From positions 1,054,001-1,118,000 of the forward strand of contig NZ_WHUV01000001.1 of the NCBI RefSeq assembly GCF_009380155.1: a stretch of DNA of 64,000 nucleotides. The letters run 5' to 3'. Position numbers and translations under genes: made by a program. Source of the stretch: Pseudomonas piscis (GTDB taxonomy: Bacteria; Pseudomonadota; Gammaproteobacteria; Pseudomonadales; Pseudomonadaceae). The notes under the pieces are model-generated. The model was not told the origin of the DNA and searched no databases. It saw only the letters and a list, made by a program, of their open reading frames with translations. Of the stretch, positions 56,261 through 64,000 are shown one piece after another; within the stretch, counting starts at the first letter, position 1, and every line of letters begins with the position of its first letter.

Positions 56261-57427
56261 TCAGTGGGTTGCCGGAGCCAGTTCGGCGTTGCCGCCCTGG
56301 CGGAAAGTGATCAGCGTTACCAACAGGGCCAGGATCGCCAGTGCCGCGGCTGCCAACGGCACGCTGGTGAGGCCGAAGCCGTGGGCGATGACGCTGCCGC
56401 CGACCCAGGCGCCCAGGGCGTTGCCGATATTGAAGGCGCCGATGTTCAGGGTCGAAACCAGGTTGGGTGCGGCCTTGCCGAAGGTCACCACGTTGACCTG
56501 CAGGGCCGGGACCGCGGCGAAGGAGGCGGTGGCCCAGAGGAACAGGGTGATCTCCGTGGGGATCAGCGCCACGCTGGTCCAGGTCAGCACCGTGGAGACC
56601 ACGGCCATGGCGGCGAATACACCCACCAGGGTGGCCCCCAGGCGCTTGTCGGCCATCTTGCCGCCGATGATGTTGCCCAGGGTCAGGCCCAGGCCGATCA
56701 GCAGCAGGGTCCAGGTCACGCCCTTGGGCGACACCCCGGTCACATCGCCCAGCAGCGGCGCGACATAGGTGAACAGGGTGAACATCGACGCCGCGAACAA
56801 TGCGGTCATGCCCAGGGACAACCAGATCCCGGCACCCTTGAGGGCTGCCAGCTCCGCACGCATGTCGAGCTTTTCCTCGTCGCGCTTGGCCGGCAGGAAC
56901 CGCAGCAGGCCGAACAGCGCCACCACGCCGATCACGGTCACCGCCCAGAAGGTCGAGCGCCAGCCGGCTTCCTGGCCCAGCGCAGTTCCCAGGGGTACGC
57001 CGAGCACGTTGGCCAGCGTCAGGCCGGTGAACATCAGGGCCACGGCCGAGGCACGCTTGTTGGCCGGCACCAGGCCGGCGGCCACTACAGAACCGATACC
57101 GAAGAAGGCGCCGTGGCACAGCGCCGTGATCACCCGTGCGAACATCAGCACGTTGTAGTCACTGGCCAGTGCACACAGCAGGTTGCCGATAATGAAGATC
57201 CCCATCAACGTCACCAGGGCAGCCTTGCGTGGCAGCCGGGCGGTAGCCAGGGCCATGAACGGCGCGCCGATGGCCACGCCCAGGGCGTAGCCGGTCACCA
57301 GCCAGCCGGCGCCTGGAATCGACACCCCGAGGTCCGCCGCCACATCGGGCAGCAGGCCCATGATGACGAACTCGGTGGTGCCGATGGCGAAGGCACTCAG
57401 GGCCAGGATGAGAAGCGAGAGGGGCAT
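56261..57427 (-). CDS. MFS transporter, DHA1-type
   Basis: A 388-residue permease of the drug:H+ antiporter-1 (AraJ/NepI-like) group. LALSAFAIGTTEFVIMGLLPDVAADLGVSIPGAGWLVTGYALGVAIGAP is the family's N-terminus; ATARLPRKAALV is loop 2-3. Twelve helices predicted. Located between an ArsR regulator (18 bp gap) and the alkene reductase (35 bp gap), probably one operon, perhaps exporting the xenobiotic or product handled by the reductase. Confidence 0.87.
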   Translation of the reverse strand: MPLSLLILALSAFAIGTTEFVIMGLLPDVAADLGVSIPGAGWLVTGYALGVAIGAPFMALATARLPRKAALVTLMGIFIIGNLLCALASDYNVLMFARVITALCHGAFFGIGSVVAAGLVPANKRASAVALMFTGLTLANVLGVPLGTALGQEAGWRSTFWAVTVIGVVALFGLLRFLPAKRDEEKLDMRAELAALKGAGIWLSLGMTALFAASMFTLFTYVAPLLGDVTGVSPKGVTWTLLLIGLGLTLGNIIGGKMADKRLGATLVGVFAAMAVVSTVLTWTSVALIPTEITLFLWATASFAAVPALQVNVVTFGKAAPNLVSTLNIGAFNIGNALGAWVGGSVIAHGFGLTSVPLAAAALAILALLVTLITFRQGGNAELAPATH

Positions 57428-57445
57428 TATCGGGTCCTTGTCAGG

Positions 57446-57748
57446 TCAGAGCTGTTGGCTAATTTGCGTGAGGAACTGCTGGATGGTTTCTTCGTTGCGT
57501 TTGAAAAAATGCCATTGGCCGACTTTGCGGCTGCTGACCAGGCCGACACGCTGCAGGGTCGCCAGGTGGGCCGAGACGGTCGACTGCGACAGGCCGCAGC
57601 GTTGGTCGATCTGCCCGGCGCACACACCGTGCTCGTTGCTGTGGGTCTGGTCGGGGAATTCGACTGCCGGATCTTTCAGCCAGTGCAGGATTTCCCTGCG
57701 AACCGGATGCGCCAGGGCTTTTATTATTTCGTCGAGGTCGATGGACAT
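57446..57748 (-). CDS. ArsR-family transcriptional regulator
   Basis: A 100-residue winged-helix repressor. IIKALAHPVRREILHWLKD and LSQSTVSAHLATLQRVGLVSSRKVGQWHFFKRNEE are ArsR-family motifs. Two cysteines (GVCAGQIDQRCGL) lie in the DNA-recognition region and could respond to oxidation or metals. First gene of a three-gene unit with the MFS and alkene reductase genes. The ATG at 57748 (MSIDLDEI) is preferred; one at 57760 adds four residues. Confidence 0.84.
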   Translation of the reverse strand: MSIDLDEIIKALAHPVRREILHWLKDPAVEFPDQTHSNEHGVCAGQIDQRCGLSQSTVSAHLATLQRVGLVSSRKVGQWHFFKRNEETIQQFLTQISQQL

Positions 57749-57777
57749 GGCGTTTCTCACTTTTCCATGAAACGTTG

Positions 57778-57876
57778 TATCGCGATAAGGCGAAATTTAA
57801 ATCGTTATTTCGCGATATACCAATATGATTTCGATCTTAGCTCAGTCTTTATCGGTATATCGGGTTATAACGATAT
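57778..57876. promoter_or_regulatory. Palindromes in ArsR / acpH intergenic region
   Basis: TATCGCGA (57778-57785) is inversely repeated as TCGCGATA (57810-57817); a second dyad, ATATCG (57857-57862) / CGATAT (57871-57876), follows. AT-rich dyads in the divergent promoter gap are likely ArsR-regulator operators. Confidence 0.5.
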
Positions 57877-57902
57877 GATGTGCGCGGTGCTAAGCTGCGC
57901 GG

Positions 57903-58493
57903 ATGAATTATCTCGCACATCTGCACCTCGGCGGCCAGCGCCCGGGTCAATTACTCGGCAGCCTTTATGGCGACTTCGTCAAAGGTCGACTGCAAGGGCA
58001 GTTCGCTCCCGAGGTCGAGGCGGCGATCCAGCTGCATCGGCGCATCGACACCTATACCGACAGCCACCCTGTGGTGACGGCGGCGCTGGCGCGTTTCGCC
58101 CAGACCCGCAGGCGCTACGCCGGCATCGTCATCGATGTGTTCTTCGACCACTGCCTGGCCCGTGACTGGGCGCAGTACGCCGATCGACCCTTGCAGGCGT
58201 TCACTGCCGACGTGTACCGGGCGCTGGCCGCCGAGCCACAACTGCCGGGGCGCCTGGCGCAGATCGCACCCTACATGGCGGCCGATGACTGGCTGGGTTC
58301 CTATCGGGACTTCCAGGTGCTGGAGCAGGTCCTGCGGGGGATTGCCCGGCGCTTGTCGCGGCCCGAGGAGTTGACCGCGGCCATGGGCGAGCTGGAACGG
58401 CTGTACCAGCCCTTGAGCGAGGATTTTCGCGAGTTCTACCCGCAACTGCAGGCGTTCGCCGAGCAGTACACCGCCCCGTCGCCGGGGCGCTGA
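57903..58493 (+). CDS. acpH: Acyl carrier protein phosphodiesterase (DUF479)
   Basis: A 196-residue AcpH-family protein: MNYLAHLHLGGQRPGQLLGSLYGDFVKG with the HD-like metal site, IQLHRRIDTYTDSHPVV, RRYAGIVIDVFFDHCLARDW. Homologues hydrolyse the 4'-phosphopantetheine arm from acyl carrier protein. Divergent from the ArsR gene and convergent with the acyltransferase (6 bp gap). Confidence 0.9.
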   Translation: MNYLAHLHLGGQRPGQLLGSLYGDFVKGRLQGQFAPEVEAAIQLHRRIDTYTDSHPVVTAALARFAQTRRRYAGIVIDVFFDHCLARDWAQYADRPLQAFTADVYRALAAEPQLPGRLAQIAPYMAADDWLGSYRDFQVLEQVLRGIARRLSRPEELTAAMGELERLYQPLSEDFREFYPQLQAFAEQYTAPSPGR

Positions 58494-58499
58494 TTCCAC

Positions 58500-59294
58500 T
58501 CAGGCCGCAACCAGTTCGCCATCGCGGCGTGGTTCGGCCGGCTGCAAGGCATCGCCGAACAGGGCTTTCTGGACCGCCTGCTGGGCCTGGAAGGCCAGTG
58601 CCGCGCGCTCCTGGCCCTGGCAGGAAATCGGCTTGAGCAGGTGGATCTCCACCTGGCCCTGATCATTGGCGAACAGGCGCAACAGGTGAGACAGCAGGTC
58701 GTCGTCGCCGATGAAGGGCGCCAGGTCATCGACCTGACCGTCGCGCAGGTAGCGGATCGCCACGGGTTGCAGGCAGGCCTCGGCCTCGATGGCGCTGGCC
58801 AGCAGGCGTCCATGGAAGGTCCGCAGACCACGGCCATCGGTGGTGGTGCCTTCGGGGAACAGCAGCAGCGGATGCTGTTCCTGCAGGTGCCGGGTCATCT
58901 GCTTGCGGATCAGCTGGCTGTCGCCGGCGCCACGGCGGATGAACAGGCTGCCGGCCTTGGCGGCCAACCATCCGGCCACCGGCCATGTGCGCACCTCGGC
59001 CTTGGACAGGAACGACAGCGGAGTGAGCATGCCCAGCAACGGGATGTCGGTCCAGGACACATGGTTGCTGACCCAGAGCATGGGCTGGCGTGGGAGTTGG
59101 CCGTGCACCGTTACTTGGAAGGGCAGGGCGTTGCCCAGGCGGGCCATGAAGAACCGCGACCAGCGCTGGCGGCGGACCATGGAGTTGCTGACCCCCAGGC
59201 GCTCCAGCACGCCGAAGATACTGGCCATGCCCAGGCCCAGCGCCACCACCAGCAGCACCCGGGCGATACGCCCGTAGACCCGTAGCCGGCGCAT
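58500..59294 (-). CDS. olsA: Lysophospholipid-type acyltransferase OlsA
   Basis: A 264-residue membrane-associated 1-acyl-glycerol-phosphate-type acyltransferase. The N-terminus is hydrophobic (LLVVALGLGMASIFG); the HX4D motif is NHVSWTD at 77-83, and FPEGTTTDG (146-154) is the second motif. Adjacent OlsB makes this the probable OlsA of ornithine-lipid synthesis, which esterifies lyso-ornithine lipid. The start overlaps the olsB stop by 1 bp. Confidence 0.9.
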   Translation of the reverse strand: MRRLRVYGRIARVLLVVALGLGMASIFGVLERLGVSNSMVRRQRWSRFFMARLGNALPFQVTVHGQLPRQPMLWVSNHVSWTDIPLLGMLTPLSFLSKAEVRTWPVAGWLAAKAGSLFIRRGAGDSQLIRKQMTRHLQEQHPLLLFPEGTTTDGRGLRTFHGRLLASAIEAEACLQPVAIRYLRDGQVDDLAPFIGDDDLLSHLLRLFANDQGQVEIHLLKPISCQGQERAALAFQAQQAVQKALFGDALQPAEPRRDGELVAA

Positions 59295-60049
59295 CACACG
59301 GCCGCCTTGAAGTGCCGGGCGTAGCGTGGGCACAGCTCGTCGCGCTTGAGCAGGATGAACACGTCGGCCACCTGGAAGTCCTGGTCCCAGCAGGGCTCGC
59401 CGCAGATCTTCGCCCCCAGGCGCATGTAGGCCTTGAGCAGTGGCGGCATTTCGGCGATGACGTTGGACGGCAGGTCCAGGTTCGGCAGTGGGTGCCTGGG
59501 CTCGGCCCGCAGATGCTCGGTGCTCAGGTAGCGCTCGCGCAGGCGCTGCATGATCGCATGGGCCTGCACTCCACCGTCCTGCATCGGGATGCTGGCGCAA
59601 CCCATCAGGTAGCTGTAGCCACCCTCGTTGAGGACTTCGGCCAGCTCGCCCCAGAGCACGGCGATGGTGCCGCCGTTGCGGTAGGCCGGGTCGACGCAGG
59701 TACGGCCGATCTCCAGGATCGGGCCCTGGAGTTGCACCAGGCCGTGCAGGCTGAACTCTTCTTCACTGTAGAAGCGCCCCAGGCTGCTGGCGGCCTGGTG
59801 GTCCAGCAGGCGAGTGGTGGCCACCAGGCACCCGCTGTTCAGGTCGCGTACCCCGATATGGCTGCAATGAACATCGTAGTCGTCCATGTCCAGACCCAGC
59901 TCCGCGCCCTTGAGCTTGGCGTTGAACTCGCCGCTGAAGACCTTGAACCGCAGGGCTTGGGCTTCCTGCAGGGCCTGGGCGCCGATCAGGCGTTCGGCTT
60001 GCAGGCGGCGTTCAGTACCGGTGTCGTTGATGCGGGCGATCTGAGTCAT
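59294..60049 (-). CDS. olsB: Ornithine N-acyltransferase OlsB
   Basis: A 251-residue GNAT-fold protein of the OlsB family (formerly hemolysin-like). [34 protein letters not shown] and [28 protein letters not shown] are its hallmarks. Transfers a 3-hydroxyacyl group from ACP to ornithine, the first step of ornithine-lipid synthesis, often induced by phosphate limitation. Together with olsA it matches the P. aeruginosa gene pair PA4350-PA4351. Confidence 0.91.
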   Translation of the reverse strand: MTQIARINDTGTERRLQAERLIGAQALQEAQALRFKVFSGEFNAKLKGAELGLDMDDYDVHCSHIGVRDLNSGCLVATTRLLDHQAASSLGRFYSEEEFSLHGLVQLQGPILEIGRTCVDPAYRNGGTIAVLWGELAEVLNEGGYSYLMGCASIPMQDGGVQAHAIMQRLRERYLSTEHLRAEPRHPLPNLDLPSNVIAEMPPLLKAYMRLGAKICGEPCWDQDFQVADVFILLKRDELCPRYARHFKAAV

Positions 60050-60190
60050 CGTGAATCTCCGTGCGGGCCAGCGACCCGCCTTGGGTTGCAGCCAATCGAC
60101 TTTGTTGTGCAAAGTCAGGCTATGTAGCCGCGGTGTCATCGCCATGAAACTTTGGTGATGCTTGTGTGACAGCCCCTGAGGACCTTCGAA

Positions 60191-61087
60191 ATGCCCTGGC
60201 AAGCCCTGCTCGAGAGTCATGAACGACTGCCCGCAACCCCTGATCTGGCGGAGGGTTACGGCGTTTTGCTGGCCCGCCTGGGCACTGTCACGCCATTCGA
60301 GCTGGCGGTGCTTGGCGGGCGCCTGATGGCGACCCCGGGCCTGGCGTTCCTGGTGGGTTACCAGGCGGCATTGCGCATGTTGTGGCCCAGTGCGCCGCTG
60401 AGCCTGGGCGCCTTGTGCGCGACTGAACGTCGCAGCCTGCGCCCGGCGGACATGCAGACCCGGCTGCAGGATCTGCGCCTGCACGGGCGCAAGGATTTCG
60501 TCACCGCCGGGGACGCCGCCGACTGGCTGCTGGTGGCGGCCCGTTGCGAGGCCCCCGGGGAGCGGGCGGCGCTGCGGCTGACGGTGGTCTATCCGGGCGA
60601 GCCCGGGGTCAAGGTCCAGACCCTGCCGGCGATCGCCCTGATGCCGGAGATCAGCCACGGTTGCCTGCTCCTGGACAATGCCGCCTGTGAACTGCTGGCC
60701 GGCGATGGCTGGGATGCCTATGTCAAACCCTTCCGCACCCTGGAAGACATCTATGTTCTCAGCGCCATGGCGGCCTGGCTCCATGGCGTCGGCCAGGACA
60801 GCGGCTGGCCGCAGCCGTTGCTCCTGCAATTGCTGGCGTTGCTGGCCGGTTGTGCCGAAGCCAGCCGGCAGAACCCGGCCCTGGCCGGCGGGCACGTCCT
60901 GCTGGGTGGGTTGTTCGTGCAGTTCGAAGCCCTGAAGCCGGAGATCGCCATGGCATTCGCCCAGGGGCCCGAGTTCTGGCGCGAACAGTGGAGCCGCGAC
61001 CAGGCCCTGCTCGAGCTGGCCGCCGGCGCCCGGGCCCAGCGCCTGGCCAAGGCCCTGGCGGCCTTGCAGCAACCGGCTGGGCGCTGA
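60191..61087 (+). CDS. Hypothetical protein, possibly acyl-CoA dehydrogenase-like
   Basis: A 298-residue Leu/Ala-rich soluble protein. The central stretch [44 protein letters not shown] resembles the middle beta-domain of acyl-CoA dehydrogenases, and the C-terminus is helical. I see no FAD-binding or catalytic residues that would confirm this. Divergent from olsBA (141 bp gap) and followed by the serine hydrolase gene on the same strand. Confidence 0.55.
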   Translation: MPWQALLESHERLPATPDLAEGYGVLLARLGTVTPFELAVLGGRLMATPGLAFLVGYQAALRMLWPSAPLSLGALCATERRSLRPADMQTRLQDLRLHGRKDFVTAGDAADWLLVAARCEAPGERAALRLTVVYPGEPGVKVQTLPAIALMPEISHGCLLLDNAACELLAGDGWDAYVKPFRTLEDIYVLSAMAAWLHGVGQDSGWPQPLLLQLLALLAGCAEASRQNPALAGGHVLLGGLFVQFEALKPEIAMAFAQGPEFWREQWSRDQALLELAAGARAQRLAKALAALQQPAGR

Positions 61088-61160
61088 GCCCCGGCGCTTG
61101 CAGCAAAACTGTCATGAACCTCGATTAGGCTCGGCCATCGGTTTTTCTCGAGTGTCGTCC

Positions 61161-62258
61161 ATGGCCAAGGGCTCGATCCTGCTGGTGCTGCTTGTCGTGC
61201 TCGGCCTGCCGGCCCGGGCCGAGGACTGGCCGGCCGAGCAATGGCCGCGCGAACCCTTGCCCTCGGGTCCGGCGCTCCAGGCCCTGGAGGCCTATGCCTT
61301 CGCCCCGCGTGACGACGAGTCGCGCCAGGGGGTACGCACCGATGCCCTGCTGGTGGTGCGTGATGGCCGGCTGGTCTACGAACGCTATGCCGGCGAGACC
61401 GGGCCACAGACTCCCCACCTGATCTGGTCCGCCAGCAAGAGCGTGCTGGCGGTGCTCATGGGCGTCGCGTCCGGCGAGGGGCGCTTCAGCCTGCAAGACC
61501 CGGCGGTGAATTTCTATCCGGCGCTCAAGCCCCACCCTGGCATCACCATGGCCGACCTTTTGCACTGGGCCTCGGGTCTGGACTGGCAGGAAGACTACGA
61601 GTACGCGCCGCTCAATTCATCGGTGGTGGCCATGCTCTACACCCGGGGCCACCGCGACATGGCGGCGTTCGCCGCGCAGCACCAGGCGGCCAGCCCACCG
61701 GGCCAGGCCTTTCGTTATTCCAGCGGCGACAGCAACCTGTTGGCGGCCAGCCTGCGCGGCATGCTGGGGGCGCAGCAATATCCGGACTATCCCTGGCGTG
61801 CCCTGTTCGAGCCCCTGGGTATCCGCCAGGCAGTATGGGAGCGGGATGCGGCCGGCACCTTCGTGGCGTCTTCCTACCTTTATATGAGTGCCCGGGACCT
61901 GGCCCGCATCGGCTTGCTGATGCAGCGCGAGGGGCGCTGGCACGACCGGCAACTGCTGCCCAGGGCCTGGGTCGAGTTCTGCCGCACGCCGTTCGCCGGC
62001 TACCGGGCGGGCCAGGACGTTGCCGTGGCGGGTGGGCACTGGTGGCTCAATCGCATCGTGGACGGCGCGCCCCGGCCCTGGCCGGATGCGCCGGAGGATA
62101 CCTACGCCGCCCTGGGCCATTGGGGCCAGGCGCTGTACATAGTGCCGCAGCAGCGCCTGGTGATCGTGCGCTATGGCGACGATCGCGACGGCAGCTACCA
62201 GCACAACGAATTGCTCAAGCGGGTGCTGGCGGCATTTCCTACCCCGGAGCAGCCATGA
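61161..62258 (+). CDS. Exported serine hydrolase, beta-lactamase/class C-like family
   Basis: A 365-residue predicted exported hydrolase: signal peptide LLVLLVVLGLPARA (cleavage after residue 20). SxxK is Ser90-Ala-Ser-Lys93 in LIWSASKSVLAVLMGV; a tyrosine motif lies in AFRYSSGDSNLLAASLRGM, and the KTG position is replaced by GHWGQALYIV. Probably a periplasmic esterase or peptidase; substrate unknown. The ATG at 61161 was chosen for the signal. Its stop overlaps the start of the next small gene by 4 bp. Confidence 0.83.
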   Translation: MAKGSILLVLLVVLGLPARAEDWPAEQWPREPLPSGPALQALEAYAFAPRDDESRQGVRTDALLVVRDGRLVYERYAGETGPQTPHLIWSASKSVLAVLMGVASGEGRFSLQDPAVNFYPALKPHPGITMADLLHWASGLDWQEDYEYAPLNSSVVAMLYTRGHRDMAAFAAQHQAASPPGQAFRYSSGDSNLLAASLRGMLGAQQYPDYPWRALFEPLGIRQAVWERDAAGTFVASSYLYMSARDLARIGLLMQREGRWHDRQLLPRAWVEFCRTPFAGYRAGQDVAVAGGHWWLNRIVDGAPRPWPDAPEDTYAALGHWGQALYIVPQQRLVIVRYGDDRDGSYQHNELLKRVLAAFPTPEQP

Positions 62259-62584
62259 GCCGCCGAGCCTTCGTCCTGCGCCACCCGCTGCTCTGCCTGC
62301 TGCTGGCCGGGTCGCTGGCGCTATCGGGCTGGGCCTGGCAGCAACGGGAGGCGCTCCAGGCATTCCCGGATATCCTCGGCGCCTACACCGCCAAGGAATA
62401 CTGCTCCTGCCGCTATGTGATGGAGCATCCGGCTGATTATTGCCGCGGGTACGTGCGCCAATACCTGCCCATCAGCAACCTGGTCGATGAGCCGGCATCA
62501 CGGCGGATCACCGCCAGCGCCCTGGGGCGCACCCACAGCGCCACCTGGCAAGGGAACCGGCAGGGCTGCCGCCTCGATCCCTGA
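62255..62584 (+). CDS. Small exported Cys-containing protein
   Basis: A 109-residue protein with an N-terminal hydrophobic segment (LLCLLLAGSLALSGWAW) and a short mature part holding YCSCRYVMEHPADYCRGYV, which could bind a metal or form disulfides. Its ATGA overlap with the serine hydrolase gene implies that both act together, perhaps in the periplasm. I do not recognise the family. Confidence 0.65.
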   Translation: MSRRAFVLRHPLLCLLLAGSLALSGWAWQQREALQAFPDILGAYTAKEYCSCRYVMEHPADYCRGYVRQYLPISNLVDEPASRRITASALGRTHSATWQGNRQGCRLDP

Positions 62585-62705
62585 ACCGCCTGCTGTTCCA
62601 TCCTGTGGAACCACATTCGATTGTCCCTGGCGCCGGCTCGCGGTTAGCTACCACCGAGTTGCGTACAACAAGCACGGGAACCCACCCGGCCAGAGGACAG
62701 ACGCC

Positions 62706-63881
62706 ATGACCCGACACCAGCACATCCTTGCCTGGCTCAATGACATCGCCGGCGACTTGCGTGCCATCCGCCACGACATCCATGCCCACCCCGAGCTGGG
62801 ATTCCAGGAAAACCGCACCGCGGCTCTGGTGGCTCGCTGCCTGCAAGACTGGGGCTACGAGGTGCACCAGGGCATCGGCTGCACCGGGTTGGTGGGCGTC
62901 CTGCGCAACGGCAGCAGCTCGCGCACCCTGGGCCTGCGGGCGGACATGGACGCCCTGCCTATCGTCGAAGCCAGCGACGCGCCCCACAGCAGTCGCCACC
63001 ATGGCTGCATGCACGCCTGCGGGCATGATGGCCACACCACCATCCTGCTCGGCGCCGCCCGCTACCTGGCGGCCACCCGGCAATTCGACGGCACCCTGAA
63101 CCTGATCTTCCAGCCGGCGGAGGAGGGCCAGGGCGGTGCCGAGGCGATGCTCGCCGACGGCTTGCTGGAGCGTTTCCCCTGCGATGCGCTGTTCGGCCTG
63201 CACAACATGCCGGGCTTGCCGGCAGGGCACCTGGGGTTTCGCCAGGGAGCGATGATGGCGTCCCAGGACCTGCTCGAGGTGGTGGTCGAAGGTGTGGGTG
63301 GCCATGGTTCCATGCCGCACCTGGCGGTGGATCCGCTGGTGGCGGCGGCCAGCATGGTCATGGCCTTGCAGACGGTGGTGGCGCGCAACATCGATGCGCA
63401 GCGGGCGGCGGTGGTCACCGTCGGCGCCCTGCAGGCTGGCGAGGCCGCCAACGTGATTCCCCAGCAGGCACTGCTGCGCTTGAGCCTGCGCGCCCTCGAC
63501 GCACCGGTGCGCGAACAGATGCTGGAACGGGTCAGGGCGATCATCCAGACCCAGGCCGCAAGCTATGGCTGCACCGCCAGCATCCTCCATCGCCCGGCCT
63601 ATCCGGTGCTGGTCAACAGCCCGGCCGAGACCGAGTTCGCCCGGCAGGTGGCCGTGGAACTGCTGGGGGACAGCGCAGTGGATGGCAATACGCCAAAGCT
63701 GATGGGCAGTGAGGACTTCGGCTGGATGCTCCAGCGTTGCCCGGGCAGCTACCTGTTCATCGGCAATGGCGTGGGGCAGCCGATGGTGCATAACCCGGCC
63801 TACGACTTCAACGACGACATCCTGCTCACCGGCGCTGCCTACTGGGGCGCCCTGGCGGAGAGTTGGCTCAAGCCGCTCTGA
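62706..63881 (+). CDS. M20 family amidohydrolase (hippurate hydrolase-like)
   Basis: A 391-residue zinc or manganese amidohydrolase of the HipO/IAA-amino-acid hydrolase group. Metal-site motifs: HDIHAHPELGFQE, GLRADMDALPIVE, CMHACGHDGHT (101-111) and FQPAEEGQGGAEAM, where Glu139-Glu140 includes the general base; a His in the dimerisation domain (GVGGHGSMPHLAVDPL) is also present. Such enzymes cleave N-acyl amino acids. The ATG at 62706 (MTRHQHILAWLND) was chosen; the upstream frame is not protein-like. Confidence 0.9.
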   Translation: MTRHQHILAWLNDIAGDLRAIRHDIHAHPELGFQENRTAALVARCLQDWGYEVHQGIGCTGLVGVLRNGSSSRTLGLRADMDALPIVEASDAPHSSRHHGCMHACGHDGHTTILLGAARYLAATRQFDGTLNLIFQPAEEGQGGAEAMLADGLLERFPCDALFGLHNMPGLPAGHLGFRQGAMMASQDLLEVVVEGVGGHGSMPHLAVDPLVAAASMVMALQTVVARNIDAQRAAVVTVGALQAGEAANVIPQQALLRLSLRALDAPVREQMLERVRAIIQTQAASYGCTASILHRPAYPVLVNSPAETEFARQVAVELLGDSAVDGNTPKLMGSEDFGWMLQRCPGSYLFIGNGVGQPMVHNPAYDFNDDILLTGAAYWGALAESWLKPL

Positions 63882-63983
63882 GCGTCGTTCTCCAGGTATT
63901 TGCCAGTTCCCCGGGTGCCCTTGCGTGCGCCCGGCACTTCAACGAGCCCGCAAGAAGGCTCAAAAGTCCGTGTGGAGCTTTCC

Positions 63984-64000
63984 ATGAGCCTTTCGACCCC
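63984..64000 (+). CDS. Start of a further gene, cut off by window end
   Basis: ATG at 63984 is preceded by GGAG about eight bases upstream and opens an uninterrupted frame (MSLST...) to the edge. Only five codons are visible, so the product cannot be named. Confidence 0.35.

Noticed and set aside
55176..57119. Fusion protein made of an upstream extension plus alkene reductase
   Set aside because: The N-terminal 290 residues are a shadow of the MFS transporter gene; the reductase starts cleanly at 56225.
59294..61072. N-terminal extension of olsB over the divergent gene
   Set aside because: The additional part is Gln/Arg-rich antisense sequence; OlsB starts at 60049.
1..64000. CRISPR arrays, tRNA, rRNA, insertion sequences, prophage
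   Set aside because: No spaced direct repeats, cloverleaf sequences, rRNA segments, transposases or phage structural genes were found on reading the window.

Overview
The window is a GC-rich, tightly packed stretch of bacterial chromosome. Its gene content points to Pseudomonas, most likely the P. fluorescens group (P. protegens/P. chlororaphis-like). The indicators are a braCDEFG-type amino-acid transporter, a pcaRK-IJFTBDC cluster with PcaR boxes, a ttgABC/emhABC efflux operon with a divergent TetR repressor, olsBA, and a REP-like repeat. The species is inferred; no rRNA or other species marker is present. No prophage, insertion sequence, CRISPR array, tRNA or rRNA was seen.

Layout. 1-11.8 kb holds mostly single genes: the 3' end of an agarase-like glycoside hydrolase, a serine hydrolase, a Trp-motif OmpA-like lipoprotein next to pdxH, a SlyB-like lipoprotein, nhaA, a cysteine-synthase-like PLP enzyme, a COG2509 flavoprotein, and a short-chain dehydrogenase divergent from a LysR regulator. 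12.0-14.6 kb is a four-gene bufferin-type operon (bufA-bufB-bufC-bufD): a four-cysteine exported precursor, a DUF692 iron oxidase, its DUF2063 partner and a DoxX membrane protein. 14.6-19.6 kb is the branched-chain amino-acid ABC transporter, with a strong hairpin separating the binding-protein gene from the membrane and ATPase genes.

19.9-31.1 kb contains a DUF2288 gene, a stand-alone 726-residue FtsZ/tubulin-superfamily protein with recognisable T1, T3, T4, T6 and T7 elements, a beta-hydroxyacid dehydrogenase whose 3' end overlaps a MHYT-GGDEF-EAL gene by 110 bp, a YkgJ-type cysteine-cluster protein, a spinster-like MFS transporter and rapA. 31.3-37.1 kb has a class V aminotransferase/RidA/LysR group, two very small genes (one resembling CcoM, a small subunit of cbb3 oxidase), pitA and a small hypothetical gene.

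37.1-47.4 kb is the beta-ketoadipate module. The regulator PcaR, two transporters (PcaK, PcaT) and the enzymes PcaB, PcaC, PcaD, PcaIJ and PcaF convert 3-carboxymuconate to succinyl-CoA and acetyl-CoA. Three PcaR-box-like sites lie upstream of pcaR, pcaK and pcaI. The protocatechuate dioxygenase genes pcaGH are absent and must lie elsewhere. 47.4-54.1 kb is the RND pump operon ttgABC with a TtgR-type operator and a divergent ttgR. 54.2-64 kb carries a DMT exporter, an Old Yellow Enzyme with an MFS transporter and an ArsR regulator, acpH, the ornithine-lipid genes olsBA, a serine hydrolase overlapping a small exported cysteine protein, and an M20 amidohydrolase.

The two loci most worth following up are the chromosomal tubulin-like protein and the bufferin operon.
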